Source: Sciurus carolinensis (lineage: Eukaryota > Chordata > Mammalia > Rodentia > Sciuridae). Taken from it: DNA of 64,000 nt. Position 1 is the stretch's first letter; each line of letters opens with the position of its first letter. Where the stretch lies: the NCBI RefSeq assembly GCF_902686445.1, contig NC_062224.1, forward strand, positions 51,335,156-51,399,155, written 5' to 3'. A model generated the notes under the pieces. It worked only from the letters and a program-made list of their open reading frames with translations. It did no database searches and had not been told where the DNA came from. This document shows, one piece after another, positions 49,999 to 60,600 of this stretch. The translations under genes were made by a program, and so were the position numbers.

Positions 49999-52900
49999 AT
50001 GTCAAAAACAAATATGAGTCAATTGACTGGGAATACAAATCATATCACAATAATAACCCTGAATGTTAATGGCCTGAACTCATCAATCAAAAGACACAGA
50101 CTGGCAGATTGAATTAAAAAGAAAAATCCAACAATATGCTGTCTGCAAGAGACTCATCTCATAGAAAGAGACACCCATAGACTAAAGGTGAAAGGATGGG
50201 GAAAAACATACCATGCACACGGACACAGCAAAAAAGCTGGAGTATCCATCCTCATTTCAGATAATGTGGACTTCAAACCAAAACTAGTCAGAAGGGATAA
50301 AGAAGGACATTACATGCTGCTTAAGGGAAGCATAAATCAGCAAGACATAACAATCATAAATATCTATGCCCCAAACATTGGCTCATCCACATATGTCAAA
50401 CAAGTCCTTCTCAATTCCAGAAATCAAATAGACCACAACACAATAATACTAGGCGATTTTAACATACCTCTCTCACCACTGGATAGATCGTCCAAACAAA
50501 AATTGAATAAAGAAACTATAGATCTCAACAACACAATCAACAACTTAGACTTAACGGACATATATAGAATATACCATCCAACAAAGAACGAATACACTTT
50601 CTTCTAAGCAGCACATGGATCCTTCTCTAAAATAGACCATATTTTATGCCACAAAGCTACTGTTAGCAAATACAAGAAGATAGAGATACTACCTTGTACT
50701 CTATCAGATCATAATGGATTGAAATTAGAAATAAATGACAGAATAAAAAACAGAAACTTCTCCAATACCTGGAGATTAAATAATACACTATTATATGATG
50801 AATGGATAACAGAAGACATCAGGAGGGAAATAAAAAAATTCTTAGAAGTAAACGAGAACAAAGACACATCATATCAAAATCTCTGGGACACTATGAAAGC
50901 AGTACTTAGAGGAAGATTTATTTCATGGGGCGCATTCAAAAAAAGAAGTAGAAATCAACAAATAAACGACTTAACACTGCAGCTCAAAGTGCTAGAAAAA
51001 GAAGAGCAGACCAATACCAAAAATAGTAGAAGACAGGAAATAGTTAAAATCAGAGCCAAAATCAACGAAATCGAAACAAAAGAAACAATTGGAAAAATTA
51101 ACAAAATAAACAGGTGGTTCTTGAAAAAATAAATAAAATTGATAAACCCTTAGCCACACTAACAAAGAGAAAGAGGGAGAAAACTCAAATTACTACAATT
51201 CTGAATGAACAAGGAAACATCACAACAGACACGAGTGAAATACAAAACATAATTAGAAGCTATTTCAAAAATCTATACTCCAACAAAATAGAAAACCTCG
51301 AAGACATCAACAAATTTCTAGAGACATATGAATTACCTAAACTGAACGAGGAGGACATACACAACTTAAATAAACCAATTTCAAGCAATGAAATAGAAGA
51401 GGTCATCAAAAGCCTACCAACAAAGAAAAGTCCAGGACCAGATGGGTTCTCAGCCGAGTTCTACAAAACCTTTAAAGAAGACCTCATTCCAATACTCCTC
51501 AAACTATTCCTTGAAATAGAAGAGGAGGGAACCCTCCCAAACTCGTTCTATGAAGCCAATATCACCCTGATACCTAAACCAGACAGAGACACATCAAGGA
51601 AAGAAAATTTCAGACCAATATCCTTAATGAACATCGATGCAAAAATTCTCAACAAAATTTTAGCAAATCACATACAAATACATATTAAAAAGATAGTGCA
51701 CCACGATCAAGTGGGTTTTATCCCAGGGATGCAAGGTTGGTTCAACATTCGGAAATCAATAAATGTCAATCACCATATCAACAGACTTAAAGTTAAGAAT
51801 CACATGATTATTTCAATAGATGCAGAAAAAGCATTCAATAAAATACAGCATCCCTTCATGCTCAAAACACTAGAAAAAATTGGGGTAGTGGGAACATTAC
51901 TTAACATTATAAAGGCCATCTACGCTAAGCCCATGTCTAATATCATTCTAAATGGTGAAAAACTGAAAGCGTTCCCTCTCAAAACTGGAACAAGGCAGGA
52001 ATGCCCTCTTTCACCACTTCTATTCAACATCGTCCTTGAGACTCTAGCCAAAGCAATTAGACAAACCAAAGAAATTAAAGGGATACGAATAGGAAAAGAA
52101 GAACTCAAACTATCCCTGCTCACTGATGACATGATTATATATTTAGAGGAACCTGGAAATTCCACCAGAAAACTTTTAGAACTCATAAGTGAATTCAGTA
52201 AAGTAGCAGGTTACAAGATCAATGCTCATAAATCCAATGCATTTTTATACATAAGTGATGAATCTTCAGAAAGAGAAATTAGGAAAACTACCCCATTCAC
52301 AATAGCATCAGAAAAAATAAAATACTTGGGGATCAATCTCACAAAAGAGGTGAAAGACCTCTACAATGAGAACTACAGAACACTAAAGAAAGAAATTAAA
52401 GAAAACCTTAGAAGATGGAAAGATTTCCCATGTTCCTGGATAGGCAGAATTAATATTGTCAAAATAGCTATACTACCTAAAGTGCTATACAGATTCAATG
52501 CAATTCCAATTAAAATCCCAATGATGTACCTTGCAGAAATAGAGCAAGCAATTATGAAATTCATCTGGAAGAATAAAAAACCTAGAATAGCTAAAGCAAT
52601 CCTCAGTAGCAAGAGCGAAGCAGGGGGTATTGCAATACCAGATCTTCAACTCTACTACAAAGCAATAGTAACAAAAACGGCATGGTATTGGTACCAAAAT
52701 AGACAGGTAGATCAATGATACAGAATAGAGGACATGGACACAAACCCAAATAAATACAATTTTCTCATAGTAGACAAAGGTTCCAAAAATATGCAATGGA
52801 AAAATGATAGCCTCTTCAACAAATGGTGCTGGGAAAACTGGAAAACCATATGCAATAGAATGAAATTAAACCCCTATCTCTCACTCTACACAAAACTCAA

Positions 52901-53843
52901 CTCAAAATGGATCAAGGAACTCGGAATCAGACCAGAGACCCTGTATCTTATAGAAGAAAAAGTAGGTCCAAATCTTCAACTTGTTGGCTTAGGATCAGAC
53001 TTCCTTAACAGGACTCCCATAGCACAAGAAATAAAAGCAAGAATCAACAACTGGGATAGATTCAAACTAAAATACTTTCTCTCAGCAAAGGAAACTATCA
53101 GCAATGTGAAGAGAGAGCCTACAGAGTGGGAGAATATCTTTGCCAACCATACTTCAGATAGAGCGCTAATTTCCAGAATCTATAAAGAACTCAAAAAACT
53201 CTACACGAAGAATACAAATAATCCAATCAACAAATGGGCTAAGGAAATGAACAGACACTTCACAGAAGAAGATGTACAAGTAATCAACAGATATATGAAA
53301 AAATGTTCAACATCCCTAGTAATAAGGGAAATGCAAATCAAAACTACCCTAAGATTTCATCTCACCCCAATTAGAATGGCGATTATCAAGAATACAAGCA
53401 ACAATAGGTGTTGGTGAGGATGTGGTGTAAAAGGAACACTCATACATTGGTGGGGTTGCAAATTAGTGCAGCCACTCTGGAAAGCAGTGTGGAGATTCCT
53501 CAGAAAGCTTGTAATGGAAACACCATTTGACCCAGCTATCCCACTCCTTGGCCTATACCCAAAGGATTTAGAATCAGCATACTACAGAGATACAGCCACA
53601 TCATTGTTCATTGCTGCTCAATTCACCATAGCCAGATTGTTGAACCAACCTAGATGCCCTTCAGTTGATGAATGGATAAAGAAACTGTGGCATATATATA
53701 CAATGGAATATTACTCCGCAATGAAGAATGATAAAATTATGGCATTTACAAGCAAATGAATGAAATTGGAGAATATCATGCTAAATGAGATAAGCCAATC
53801 TCAAAAAACTAAAGGACGAATGATCTCGCTGATAAGCGGATGA
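49999..53843 (+). pseudogene. L1 ORF2, several nonsense mutations and one frameshift
   Basis: The start is the ATG at 49,999, 31 bases after the ORF1 stop. In-frame stops are TGA at 50,110 (a former Trp codon by comparison), TAA at 50,605, TGA at 52,716, TGA at 53,415 and TGA at 53,757. One base is missing near 51,121, shifting the frame. The endonuclease SDHN motif (near 50,704-50,718) is kept. The RT catalytic motif reads LTDD (near 52,119-52,130) where copy A has FADD, so two positions before the catalytic Asp pair are changed. The natural stop is at 53,841-53,843. Confidence 0.92.
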
Positions 53844-54111
53844 GGACATATAATGGGGGGTGGGAGGGGTTAGCATTAGGTTTAGGGTTAGGTTTAGGGT
53901 TAGGGATAAGGAGAGCGGTAAGAATGAAGGAAAGAAGGACTGTATAGAGGGAAAAGAGGGGTGGGAGGGGTGGGAGGGGTGGGGGGAAGGAAAAAAATAA
54001 TCAACCATCATTGCCCTATGTAAATGTATGATTACACAAATGGTATGCCTTGACTCTATGTACAAATAGAGAAACAACATGTATCCCATTTGTATACAAT
54101 AATAAAAAAAA
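53844..54111 (+). repeat. L1 copy D 3' UTR with TTAGGG-type run and G-rich tract
   Basis: At about 53,876-53,907 the sequence is an alternation of TTAGGT and TTAGGG, with three perfect TTAGGG hexamers. A GGGAGGGGT tract follows at about 53,957-53,985. About 110 further bases lead to an AATAAA tail. Confidence 0.88.
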
Positions 54112-54904
54112 CATACCTTTCCAATATGCATGCATGTTAAGGGTTTCAATAAACCCTAAAGAATGGAAAATGATAAAACCCAGAAAGTTTACATAATACT
54201 AAGTTAAGGGCTGACATTTTAGCTCATTGACAGAGCTTGCCTAGCTTGTGGAATTTTGGGGTTCATTCCCATAATTGCCAAAAATTTAAAGGTTTACAAT
54301 CAGATAATAGAAAAAGCAGATATGATGATGCATGTAGGATACAAAAACTTACTAAGAAAGTTCTATGACACCTCCAGTTCAATGGTTGATGAAATGGTGG
54401 ACTGTTGGTTATCTGCAACTTTTCCAGTTATCCATCAGGTATTCTGATATCTGCAGGTAGGGATAACCATTTCTTAAAATACTACAAAAAGAAATAAAAG
54501 GAATCAAAACGAAAAAGAAGGGCATTTGACTTTTGATTCATGTATGTTAGAGTATTATTTTTTAGCAAAAATTAGCTGAAGTTAACTGTAGTTTAAAAGT
54601 TACCTACATTGATTATATACAATATATTCAAGGCAAAACATTTACTAGTGTAAGCAAACGTATTTGATGCAGTTTTACAGAAATGATTTAAGACAAATGA
54701 AACTCAGTTATTTTGGGATCATTGCATTAGTAAATTTATTTTGGATTTACTTTAAAATTATTACACCATATGGTAGGAACATGCATATACAACATGTGAT
54801 CAATGTAAATAATTAAACAAATAGATATTGTTTTAAATAGAACATGTGAAAGAAAATTAAAATGTTTTCTTTTTGCTGTTACTAGAAGTAAAAGTTGTTC
54901 TATT
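54112..54904. other. Unique sequence with one ID fragment
   Basis: A diverged ID-like SINE fragment lies at about 54,207-54,292 ('gacagagcttgcctagcttg', 'ggggttcattcccataat'). Nothing else was recognised. Confidence 0.5.
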
Positions 54905-55432
54905 TCATTTAACTGAAGCCAGAATTGTGGACAGGAAGTTAGTGTAGAAATAGGGTATGGGGTCAAATCCAGGAAATGGAAGCCATAAAATCCATCTGCC
55001 TTTGGAAGTTGGAGACTGCCCCAGGGATAATGGAATGTCAATGAACTCTGGAGCCCATTGATTAACAAATTTATCTGCTCTTATCAAGGACTGCAAGCAA
55101 GGAGCTGCTAATTAATGCCTCCTGGGCCCTTGCCTGGTTGAATCACTTTGGCTCTCCCTGTGCCCCATCTGCTTCTCACTTTATTCATCTCACCTGCAAA
55201 ACCAGGCCTAGTCATGCAGGCAGGAGGGAGAGATAAGGATGGAGAGAACTGGAGAACAAAAGAGACCTTCACATATAAAAGATGTAGTGTGCACTCACTT
55301 CTTGGGACTTTAGAACATTGGCCATGGCCCCCTTCTACCTCCAGGGAGAACTCTGTATTATTACCTTTAAATAAAACCTGCTTAATATGCTTTTCTTGGC
55401 ATGCTTCTCTAGTGTTCAAACTTCAACATTAG
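54905..55432 (+). repeat. Solitary class I-like LTR, related to the one at 29 kb
   Basis: It shares 'gaagccagaa', the following 'ggacaggaag' region and 'tctcacctgcaaaaccaggc' with the 29 kb LTR, in the same order. It has an AATAAA at about 55,369-55,374 and the same style of LTR end ('atgcttctct'). No internal region follows. The boundaries are approximate. Confidence 0.58.
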
Positions 55433-55974
55433 AGGAAGCAGGATTCACTGGTGGTAACCGGAAATAGCAAAACTGTAGAATGTGAGCTGAGACAAACTTC
55501 AAGGAGAAACTTGCTTCTATCATCACATCAAGAAATGTAAATTGTATAAAAAGAAATTCTTTTAAAATAAAATCATAAAGAACGAAAGAGATAAAAAAGG
55601 AACTGTGTAAATATTTACTGAGAGATAAAAGATGTAAATACAGATATATAGCATATTTGAAATGGTTAGCCTAAACAAGACAATAGTGGTTATCACCATA
55701 TTAATTTTAATATTTTATATAACCAAAATCAAATACCAAGATTATTTTTCCAAAAACAATAAAATGCCTAAAACTCACTTAGAATAATAAACAAAAAAAT
55801 CTCCAAAATTATTCTCAAATAAGAGTACATGCTCTTCAACTAACTATGAGATTATGTATTGATAAATCCCTTGTAAGATGAAAATAACATTAAGTTGAAA
55901 ATGTACTTAAATGTACCTAACTCACTGAATATCACAGTTTACCAACACAGAACTCTAGCTAGACTTCTCTGAGT
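55433..55974. other. AT-rich sequence, nothing recognised
   Basis: Unique AT-rich sequence between the solitary LTR and the right-hand provirus. Confidence 0.5.
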
Positions 55975-56214
55975 TGCCAATCAGAGGACGACGAGACGTA
56001 CGGGATTGAGGACACGATCACACGGAGATGGCAAACCAACGAATGGTTTATTTTATGATGCTCTCACACACAGGGGGGCACGCCAGCCTGCTTAATAACC
56101 TGACCGTGACCGTGCGCAGACGGTTGCGGAGCAGGTATAGCCCCAGGCAGGGTTACAATCCGGGGTTTTTATATGTTTCACACAGGGCATATCTTATCTA
56201 CCACACACAGCTTA

Positions 56215-56350
56215 GTACTTTATCTAGTCCTACAGCTTAGGGTTGCCTAATTTGCATAATTAGTATCAGTGCACTCCTCTTAGTACTTTATCTAGTCTTA
56301 CAGCTTAGGGTTACCTAATTTGCATAATTAGTATCAGTGTACTCCTCTTA
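56215..56350. repeat. U3 tandem repeat, family 1 (68 bp x 2)
   Basis: Two 68-base units start at 56,215 and 56,283. Each contains ATTTGCAT (the octamer motif read on this strand) inside TAATTTGCATAATTAG, a small palindrome-like core. Such duplications in a retroviral U3 usually act as enhancers. Confidence 0.85.
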
Positions 56351-56600
56351 GTCTGAGCTTAGAGAGCTCTTGTTTTACATTTGCAAAGTACTCCTCTTAG
56401 TCTGAGCTTAGAGAGCTCTTGTTTTACATTTGCAAAGCACTCCTCCTGGCCTGAGCTTTAGAGAGCTCTTGTTTTACATTTACAAAGCACTCCTCCTGGC
56501 CTGAGCTTTAGAGAGCTCTTGTTTTACATTTACAAAGCACTCCTCCTGGCCTGAGCTCAGAGAGCTCTTATTTTACATTTATAAAGCTTTGTTTTACATT
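56351..56600. repeat. U3 tandem repeat, family 2 (49-50 bp x 5)
   Basis: Units begin at 56,351, 56,400, 56,449, 56,499 and 56,549. The first four are full; the last runs into a shorter diverged copy. The repeated core is CTGAGCTTAGAGAGCTCTTG, which contains the palindrome AGAGAGCTCT. The units differ by few bases, so the array is recent. Confidence 0.9.
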
Positions 56601-56923
56601 TATAAATCTTTGCTCCATTCAGTCCGTCCCCTGGAGCGGGGGCGACCCCCAAGGAGGGGCGTCGCCGCTCCACACAAATGTACCAGGTCTCCAACATAAC
56701 AATATTTGGTAAGGAGATGGAGGAGGTTTTCATGGCCTGGCAGGTTAAGTACATAGAAGGGGAGTGTTTTATTGCAAAATTTATAGAGGAAAACCTGGTG
56801 GCTATCGGGGAGGACAGAAGGAGGAAGACGATTAAGATCAAAAACAGAGCCGTCGATGGCGATGAATTTGGGGCTTGAAGACCGGGGGAGGCCCACCACA
56901 TAGCGCCAGAAGAGGTGTTCCAT
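56600..56923 (-). CDS. Candidate small accessory protein, 107 aa, function unknown
   Basis: A frame from a true ATG at 56,923 (MEHLFWRYVVGLP) ends at 56,600, overlapping the presumed start of U3. Its composition is protein-like (mixed hydrophobic and charged residues, four Cys). I do not recognise a family. It lies 42 bases after the end of the 243-codon frame. It also sits directly behind a strong polypyrimidine-AG candidate splice acceptor (56,965-56,990), so it could be the coding exon of a spliced transcript. A frame reaching into U3 next to the LTR is a known retroviral layout. It is short enough to be chance. Confidence 0.35.
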   Translation of the reverse strand: MEHLFWRYVVGLPRSSSPKFIAIDGSVFDLNRLPPSVLPDSHQVFLYKFCNKTLPFYVLNLPGHENLLHLLTKYCYVGDLVHLCGAATPLLGGRPRSRGRTEWSKDL

Positions 56924-56964
56924 GAGTGTGTCCCTGAGGAATAGACGAAGGTACGTAGATAGTA

Positions 56965-56992
56965 CTAAAGAAGAGAGAAAGAGAGAGAGTTA
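56965..56992 (-). promoter_or_regulatory. Candidate 3' splice acceptor
   Basis: On the minus strand, AACTCTCTCTCTTTCTCTC continues into TTCTTTAG, a near-uninterrupted pyrimidine tract ending in AG at 56,965-56,966. It is one of the best acceptor-like tracts in the provirus and precedes the ATG at 56,923 by about 40 bases. The TAG is also the stop of the upstream frame. Confidence 0.5.
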
Positions 56993-57696
56993 AATGGAGG
57001 AATAGGGTCCGTGCGAGAGGATAGAAGAGGAGGTAAAGTATAATGTAAGTAGACATACTTAGTAAGCCTAATAAGATAGGGTCGCATGATGGCTTTAAGA
57101 GCCAAGAAAGAAAGGGGGTGTATAACAGACTTATTTCTGAAAGATAAAAGAGAAAGAAAGAAATTCATAGTATGAGGCTGAAAAGAATGTTCCAAGGCCA
57201 AGAACCAGTCACATGCTTTTATACTAGGGGCATCAGGATTATTCAAAGAAGCAAATAGAAGACCTAAAAGGGCTTGGTTATGGTAAGGGAACTTAATATA
57301 ATAACAATCAGCAAGCAAAAGGGAAGGTGGATGTTTATGAAACCAAAGATGGTTGAGAATCATATATGGGGAAGGAAGGGGCGAGAAAACATAAGGGTTA
57401 TGAGGTTGTTGGCAAACATAAGAGCAAAGGTTGCATGGTAACAATGTTGGAGTTAAGCTTTTAACAATATGTGATAACATATCAAAGGAGTAGGTGGTAT
57501 AAGTTTTCAGAGCTGCAAGTTTGAAAAAGTCATATACATGGAATTGGATGCATAGTGGACAGGAAGCATGATGGATGCGTTCCAGTTCAAATATGCGTGC
57601 TCTTTCCAGGCGTCTGATATGTCTATGGCGGTTGTGGCATCTCCGGCGGTAGGTAATGCCGGGGGTTGTACAGTTCGGCCTTGCGAAGTTCATCAT
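56965..57696 (-). CDS. Candidate accessory protein overlapping env 3' end, 243 aa
   Basis: The first ATG pair is at 57,696/57,693, inside the last 74 bases of env in a different frame. The frame stays open to the TAG at 56,965 and is also open upstream, to about 57,756. The N-terminus is Arg/His-rich (YRRRCHNRHRHIRRLERAR), resembling a nuclear-localisation or RNA-binding patch. CPLC and CNLCSYVC follow about 47 residues apart, a possible zinc-binding pair. The rest is Leu/Phe/His-rich. I recognise no family. In foamy viruses the transactivator frame overlaps the env end in the same way, so position suggests a regulatory protein. That is analogy, not homology. Confidence 0.5.
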   Translation of the reverse strand: MMNFARPNCTTPGITYRRRCHNRHRHIRRLERARIFELERIHHASCPLCIQFHVYDFFKLAALKTYTTYSFDMLSHIVKSLTPTLLPCNLCSYVCQQPHNPYVFSPLPSPYMILNHLWFHKHPPSLLLADCYYIKFPYHNQALLGLLFASLNNPDAPSIKACDWFLALEHSFQPHTMNFFLSLLSFRNKSVIHPLSFLALKAIMRPYLIRLTKYVYLHYTLPPLLSSRTDPIPPFNSLSFSLL

Positions 57697-60600
57697 ACTT
57701 CGAAGAAGTGGTGTTATTGCAGATGCAAAGCAAAATTTTAATGATGAAGAAAGCACCTAAAAGGAAACAAACAACAGTAAATGATTCTTTGAGCCAATGG
57801 AATGGGTTCCATCTGGTAATGCAGGCGAAGTCAGCAGCTATCAGTCTGCGGAAGAAACCAATAAAGGAACAGTCAGTGGTACTGGAAGAAAAGATGTGCG
57901 TTGGGATAAGATAAGAGTTATCCACGAGGGCTTTAACTTTGTTCAAAGAATAATCCAGGTGACGGAGATCCTTAGCAATAGAGTCATTGAATGCTTTGTA
58001 TACTTTCTCATTTTGTTCATATACTCTGTTCAAAGCAGAGATGGAGGACTGAAGTTTCTGCATCAAATCTTGTTGATAAGCCGGCGTCCTGAAGAAAATT
58101 CCAAGTCCAAAGGTGTGGTTGGAGATGATGGAAACATGAGTGGTTGTAGCTTTGTTAAGGTCATTATGAAGCACACGGATGACGTTGGAAGATAGGTGGC
58201 ACCCAGGATCCAGGTAGACTGTATCATTATAGGTAACATTCTGCCATCGGGTGATAGAGTAATTGGAGTGATGACAGGTGAGAATCCTGTAATTTCCCAA
58301 ATCAGCAATGGATGAAGCAGGAAGATGTACTACAACGTCCGTAGTAGGAGGTTTATCAGAAATAACCTGAAAGGTCAAAGCCGTTTGTTTTCCAAGGTGC
58401 CAAACTGAGGAAGAAGGAATAAACCAAGAATGTTTGTCAAGTTGAGCCCAATACATGTCTTCCAAAGGGAGAACCCATGAGTCATGAATTCTCCGAGGTG
58501 TAGGTTTAGTTTTGTAAGCCACAATAGCAGTAGAAGTAGAGATTTCCCAAAGATGTAAAGAGCAACGTCCAGAGTCGCAGTGGCTTTCTTTGGTAGGGTC
58601 CAGTATGGTTATCATTGATGCGGTTTCTTGTCCAATTCCCGTGATGAAGAGTGTGCGTAGATCAGTGAAAGATGCCTGAAGCAATGCTTCCACGTGATGG
58701 CATTCCTGTTGTTGTTGGAGGTGAGTTATAGCAGCTTGCATCATGTTAGTAGTAGTAGTATAAGATTGTTGGAGGGAACGGAGTTCAGAATGTAAGACCT
58801 GTTGTTCAGCCTGGAGTTTCTGTAGCAAGACGCTCATAGTATGCATATTTCTGGAAATTCCATGTATGATTCTTGTGTGTTGATTGGTGAGCGCTCTAAC
58901 GGAGTTGATTTCAGCTCTAAGTTCTTCAGTCATAGCTGCAGCAATTAAAGCTCCAATAGCGGCGCCAGCCAAGAAGGCGCCGACAGCAGCCGCCTGTAGA
59001 GGGCGTCTGAGGTTCATACCACCATTAGGACTATAATATAAGTCAGGAAGAATGGTAGCTACAGAGGTTTTACAAGGTTCCATATTAGACGCGAATTCAT
59101 GAAGGTCTAGGATTAGGTGTATGGGAGTGATAGAGGGTTGGAGAAGCAAGTGAGTAGGAGCATACAGAAGAGGTAAGTACATAGGAGCAGTATGGGTAAC
59201 GGGTAGGTCATGTGGTGGAAACAAAACAGATCTGGGGAAATGGGCTGTAATCCATGAGTGGGTCTCATTAAAACCACCCCGATGAATAAGACAAGGTTCA
59301 AAATCGGTAGTTCTATAACACATCTTATGATCCATCTTAACTTCATAAATCTCAGAAAATCTGTAATTATCAACCAAGTCTGTTTTGTTCTTAAGGATAG
59401 AATGGGAGATCATATCATACATATACCATTTGTTATTTTGCCCTGGGGCTACCATGTAAAAATAGTAAGGTAAATAGCCAATTTTGCGTGGTGAGGGCCA
59501 TTTAGAAAAGTCCATACCAGCATGGAGCCACCAATTAATGGATCTATTGTCAGCTGCGGCGATATGGTATCGGGGAATAGAGTGAGAAATGGATAGATTA
59601 GAACAACCATAGGGGGTACTGTGATAAGGTGTAAGAGGAAAAGGACGTTGGTCCAGATGGAGAGTTACTTCCTGGATACAGGGGTATTTGTAATTTAAAA
59701 TGGTAACGGTAGGTTTCAATTGTAGCAGGGTGGAACGTTCTGGGTAGTAAGTGGAATTAACAACAGAGGCATTAAAAACATCCATGGGTACATCATAGAA
59801 AGAATGGTTATACATAATAGATCGCTGGGTCACATAGAGAAGCTTGGTAGCAAGGGGACACCAATGACATCGCTTGAGGCCTGATTGAGGAATGTACGGC
59901 AAACCCAGGGTATCATTGTGCACATTGATAGGTAAAGGGGGCATGCAAGGAATGTCCATATAATGTACCATAGAAGCAAGTGAGGGGTCAGAAATATTAA
60001 TAATAGGGAAGAATTCAGGAAAGAATCTGGTAGTAGAGGAAGTGCCGGTAGCACCACGAAGGGAAGGGCGCATATAAGAATCTGGTCTATAAAGGGAAAT
60101 GTTAAAAGAGCGCGGCGAAGGTTTTGAAGAAACATTAAGAGGCAGAAAGAAAACAGGGGATTTAGTGGCATAATAGGGGAGTAGGTTCATTGTAGAACTA
60201 TTAAAAGTACTGGAGTTAAAGAGGTAAATATGAGAAAGGTTCCATATAGGAATGCTGTTATGTAACTCCTGGGAATCATTCTTCCATACCCAACGTAGAC
60301 GCCTCATAGAGGAGGCATTATTGTTATGGGAGTTGCTATAAGAGTAATAATCTGGTTCAGTATGGAGTGACTTATTGTAGAATGTAATATCAGAATATTC
60401 TGAGTAAAGGACAACACCATCAGTGGAGTTGCCAGCATAAACAAAACCTGTGACGTTGAGGTATTTAAGCAAGAATGAATTGGCAGGAGTCACATATGAT
60501 TTGGGCATAGTAATAGGTTTAGGAGAATTCTGAAGAAAGATGGAGATAGATAGTTCCTGGTAAGGGGGAATGGGGAAACAGAACCAGCCTAGTTCAGCTG

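Larger units (their letters stand above)
47757..54111 (+). mobile_element. LINE-1 copy D, near full length, inactivated
   Basis: Complete order on the + strand: tandem-monomer 5' UTR (47,757-48,920), ORF1, ORF2, 3' UTR with telomere-like and G-rich runs, and an AATAAA-type tail ending at about 54,111. By eye it is very similar to copies A and B over shared parts. It differs in using the longer 3' end seen also in copy C. It has several nonsense mutations in both ORFs and one frameshift in ORF2. No clear target-site duplication was found, so the left boundary may not be the true 5' end. Confidence 0.94.
55975..56618 (-). repeat. 3' LTR of the right-hand provirus (U3 boundary uncertain)
   Basis: On the minus strand it ends ...GATTGGCA at 55,975. 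A TATAAAAA box is at 56,166-56,173 and AATAAA at 56,047-56,052, with R/U5 in between and beyond. U3 contains two families of tandem repeats (56,215-56,600). I place the U3 start near 56,618, where a TG follows a GGGGACGGAC purine-rich run. That polypurine-tract assignment is weak. Without the partner LTR the boundary cannot be fixed. Confidence 0.7.

Noticed and set aside
49999..53843. APOBEC-type G-to-A hypermutation in L1 copy D, suggested by several Trp-to-TGA changes
   Set aside because: The changed G's do not share one dinucleotide context, other stops are A-to-T or C-to-A changes, and the overall divergence from copy A looks ordinary. Random decay explains it.
56678..56878. Plus-strand 66-codon frame within the right-hand provirus
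   Set aside because: It lies opposite the 107-codon minus-strand frame and has no ATG-context, domain or promoter support. Treated as a shadow.
58063..58308. Short minus-strand frames in alternative phase within env (also near 59,113, 59,830, 60,970 and 61,387)
   Set aside because: All are much shorter than env, lie fully inside it and show no distinct domain. Long coding frames with this base composition commonly leave such gaps in other phases.
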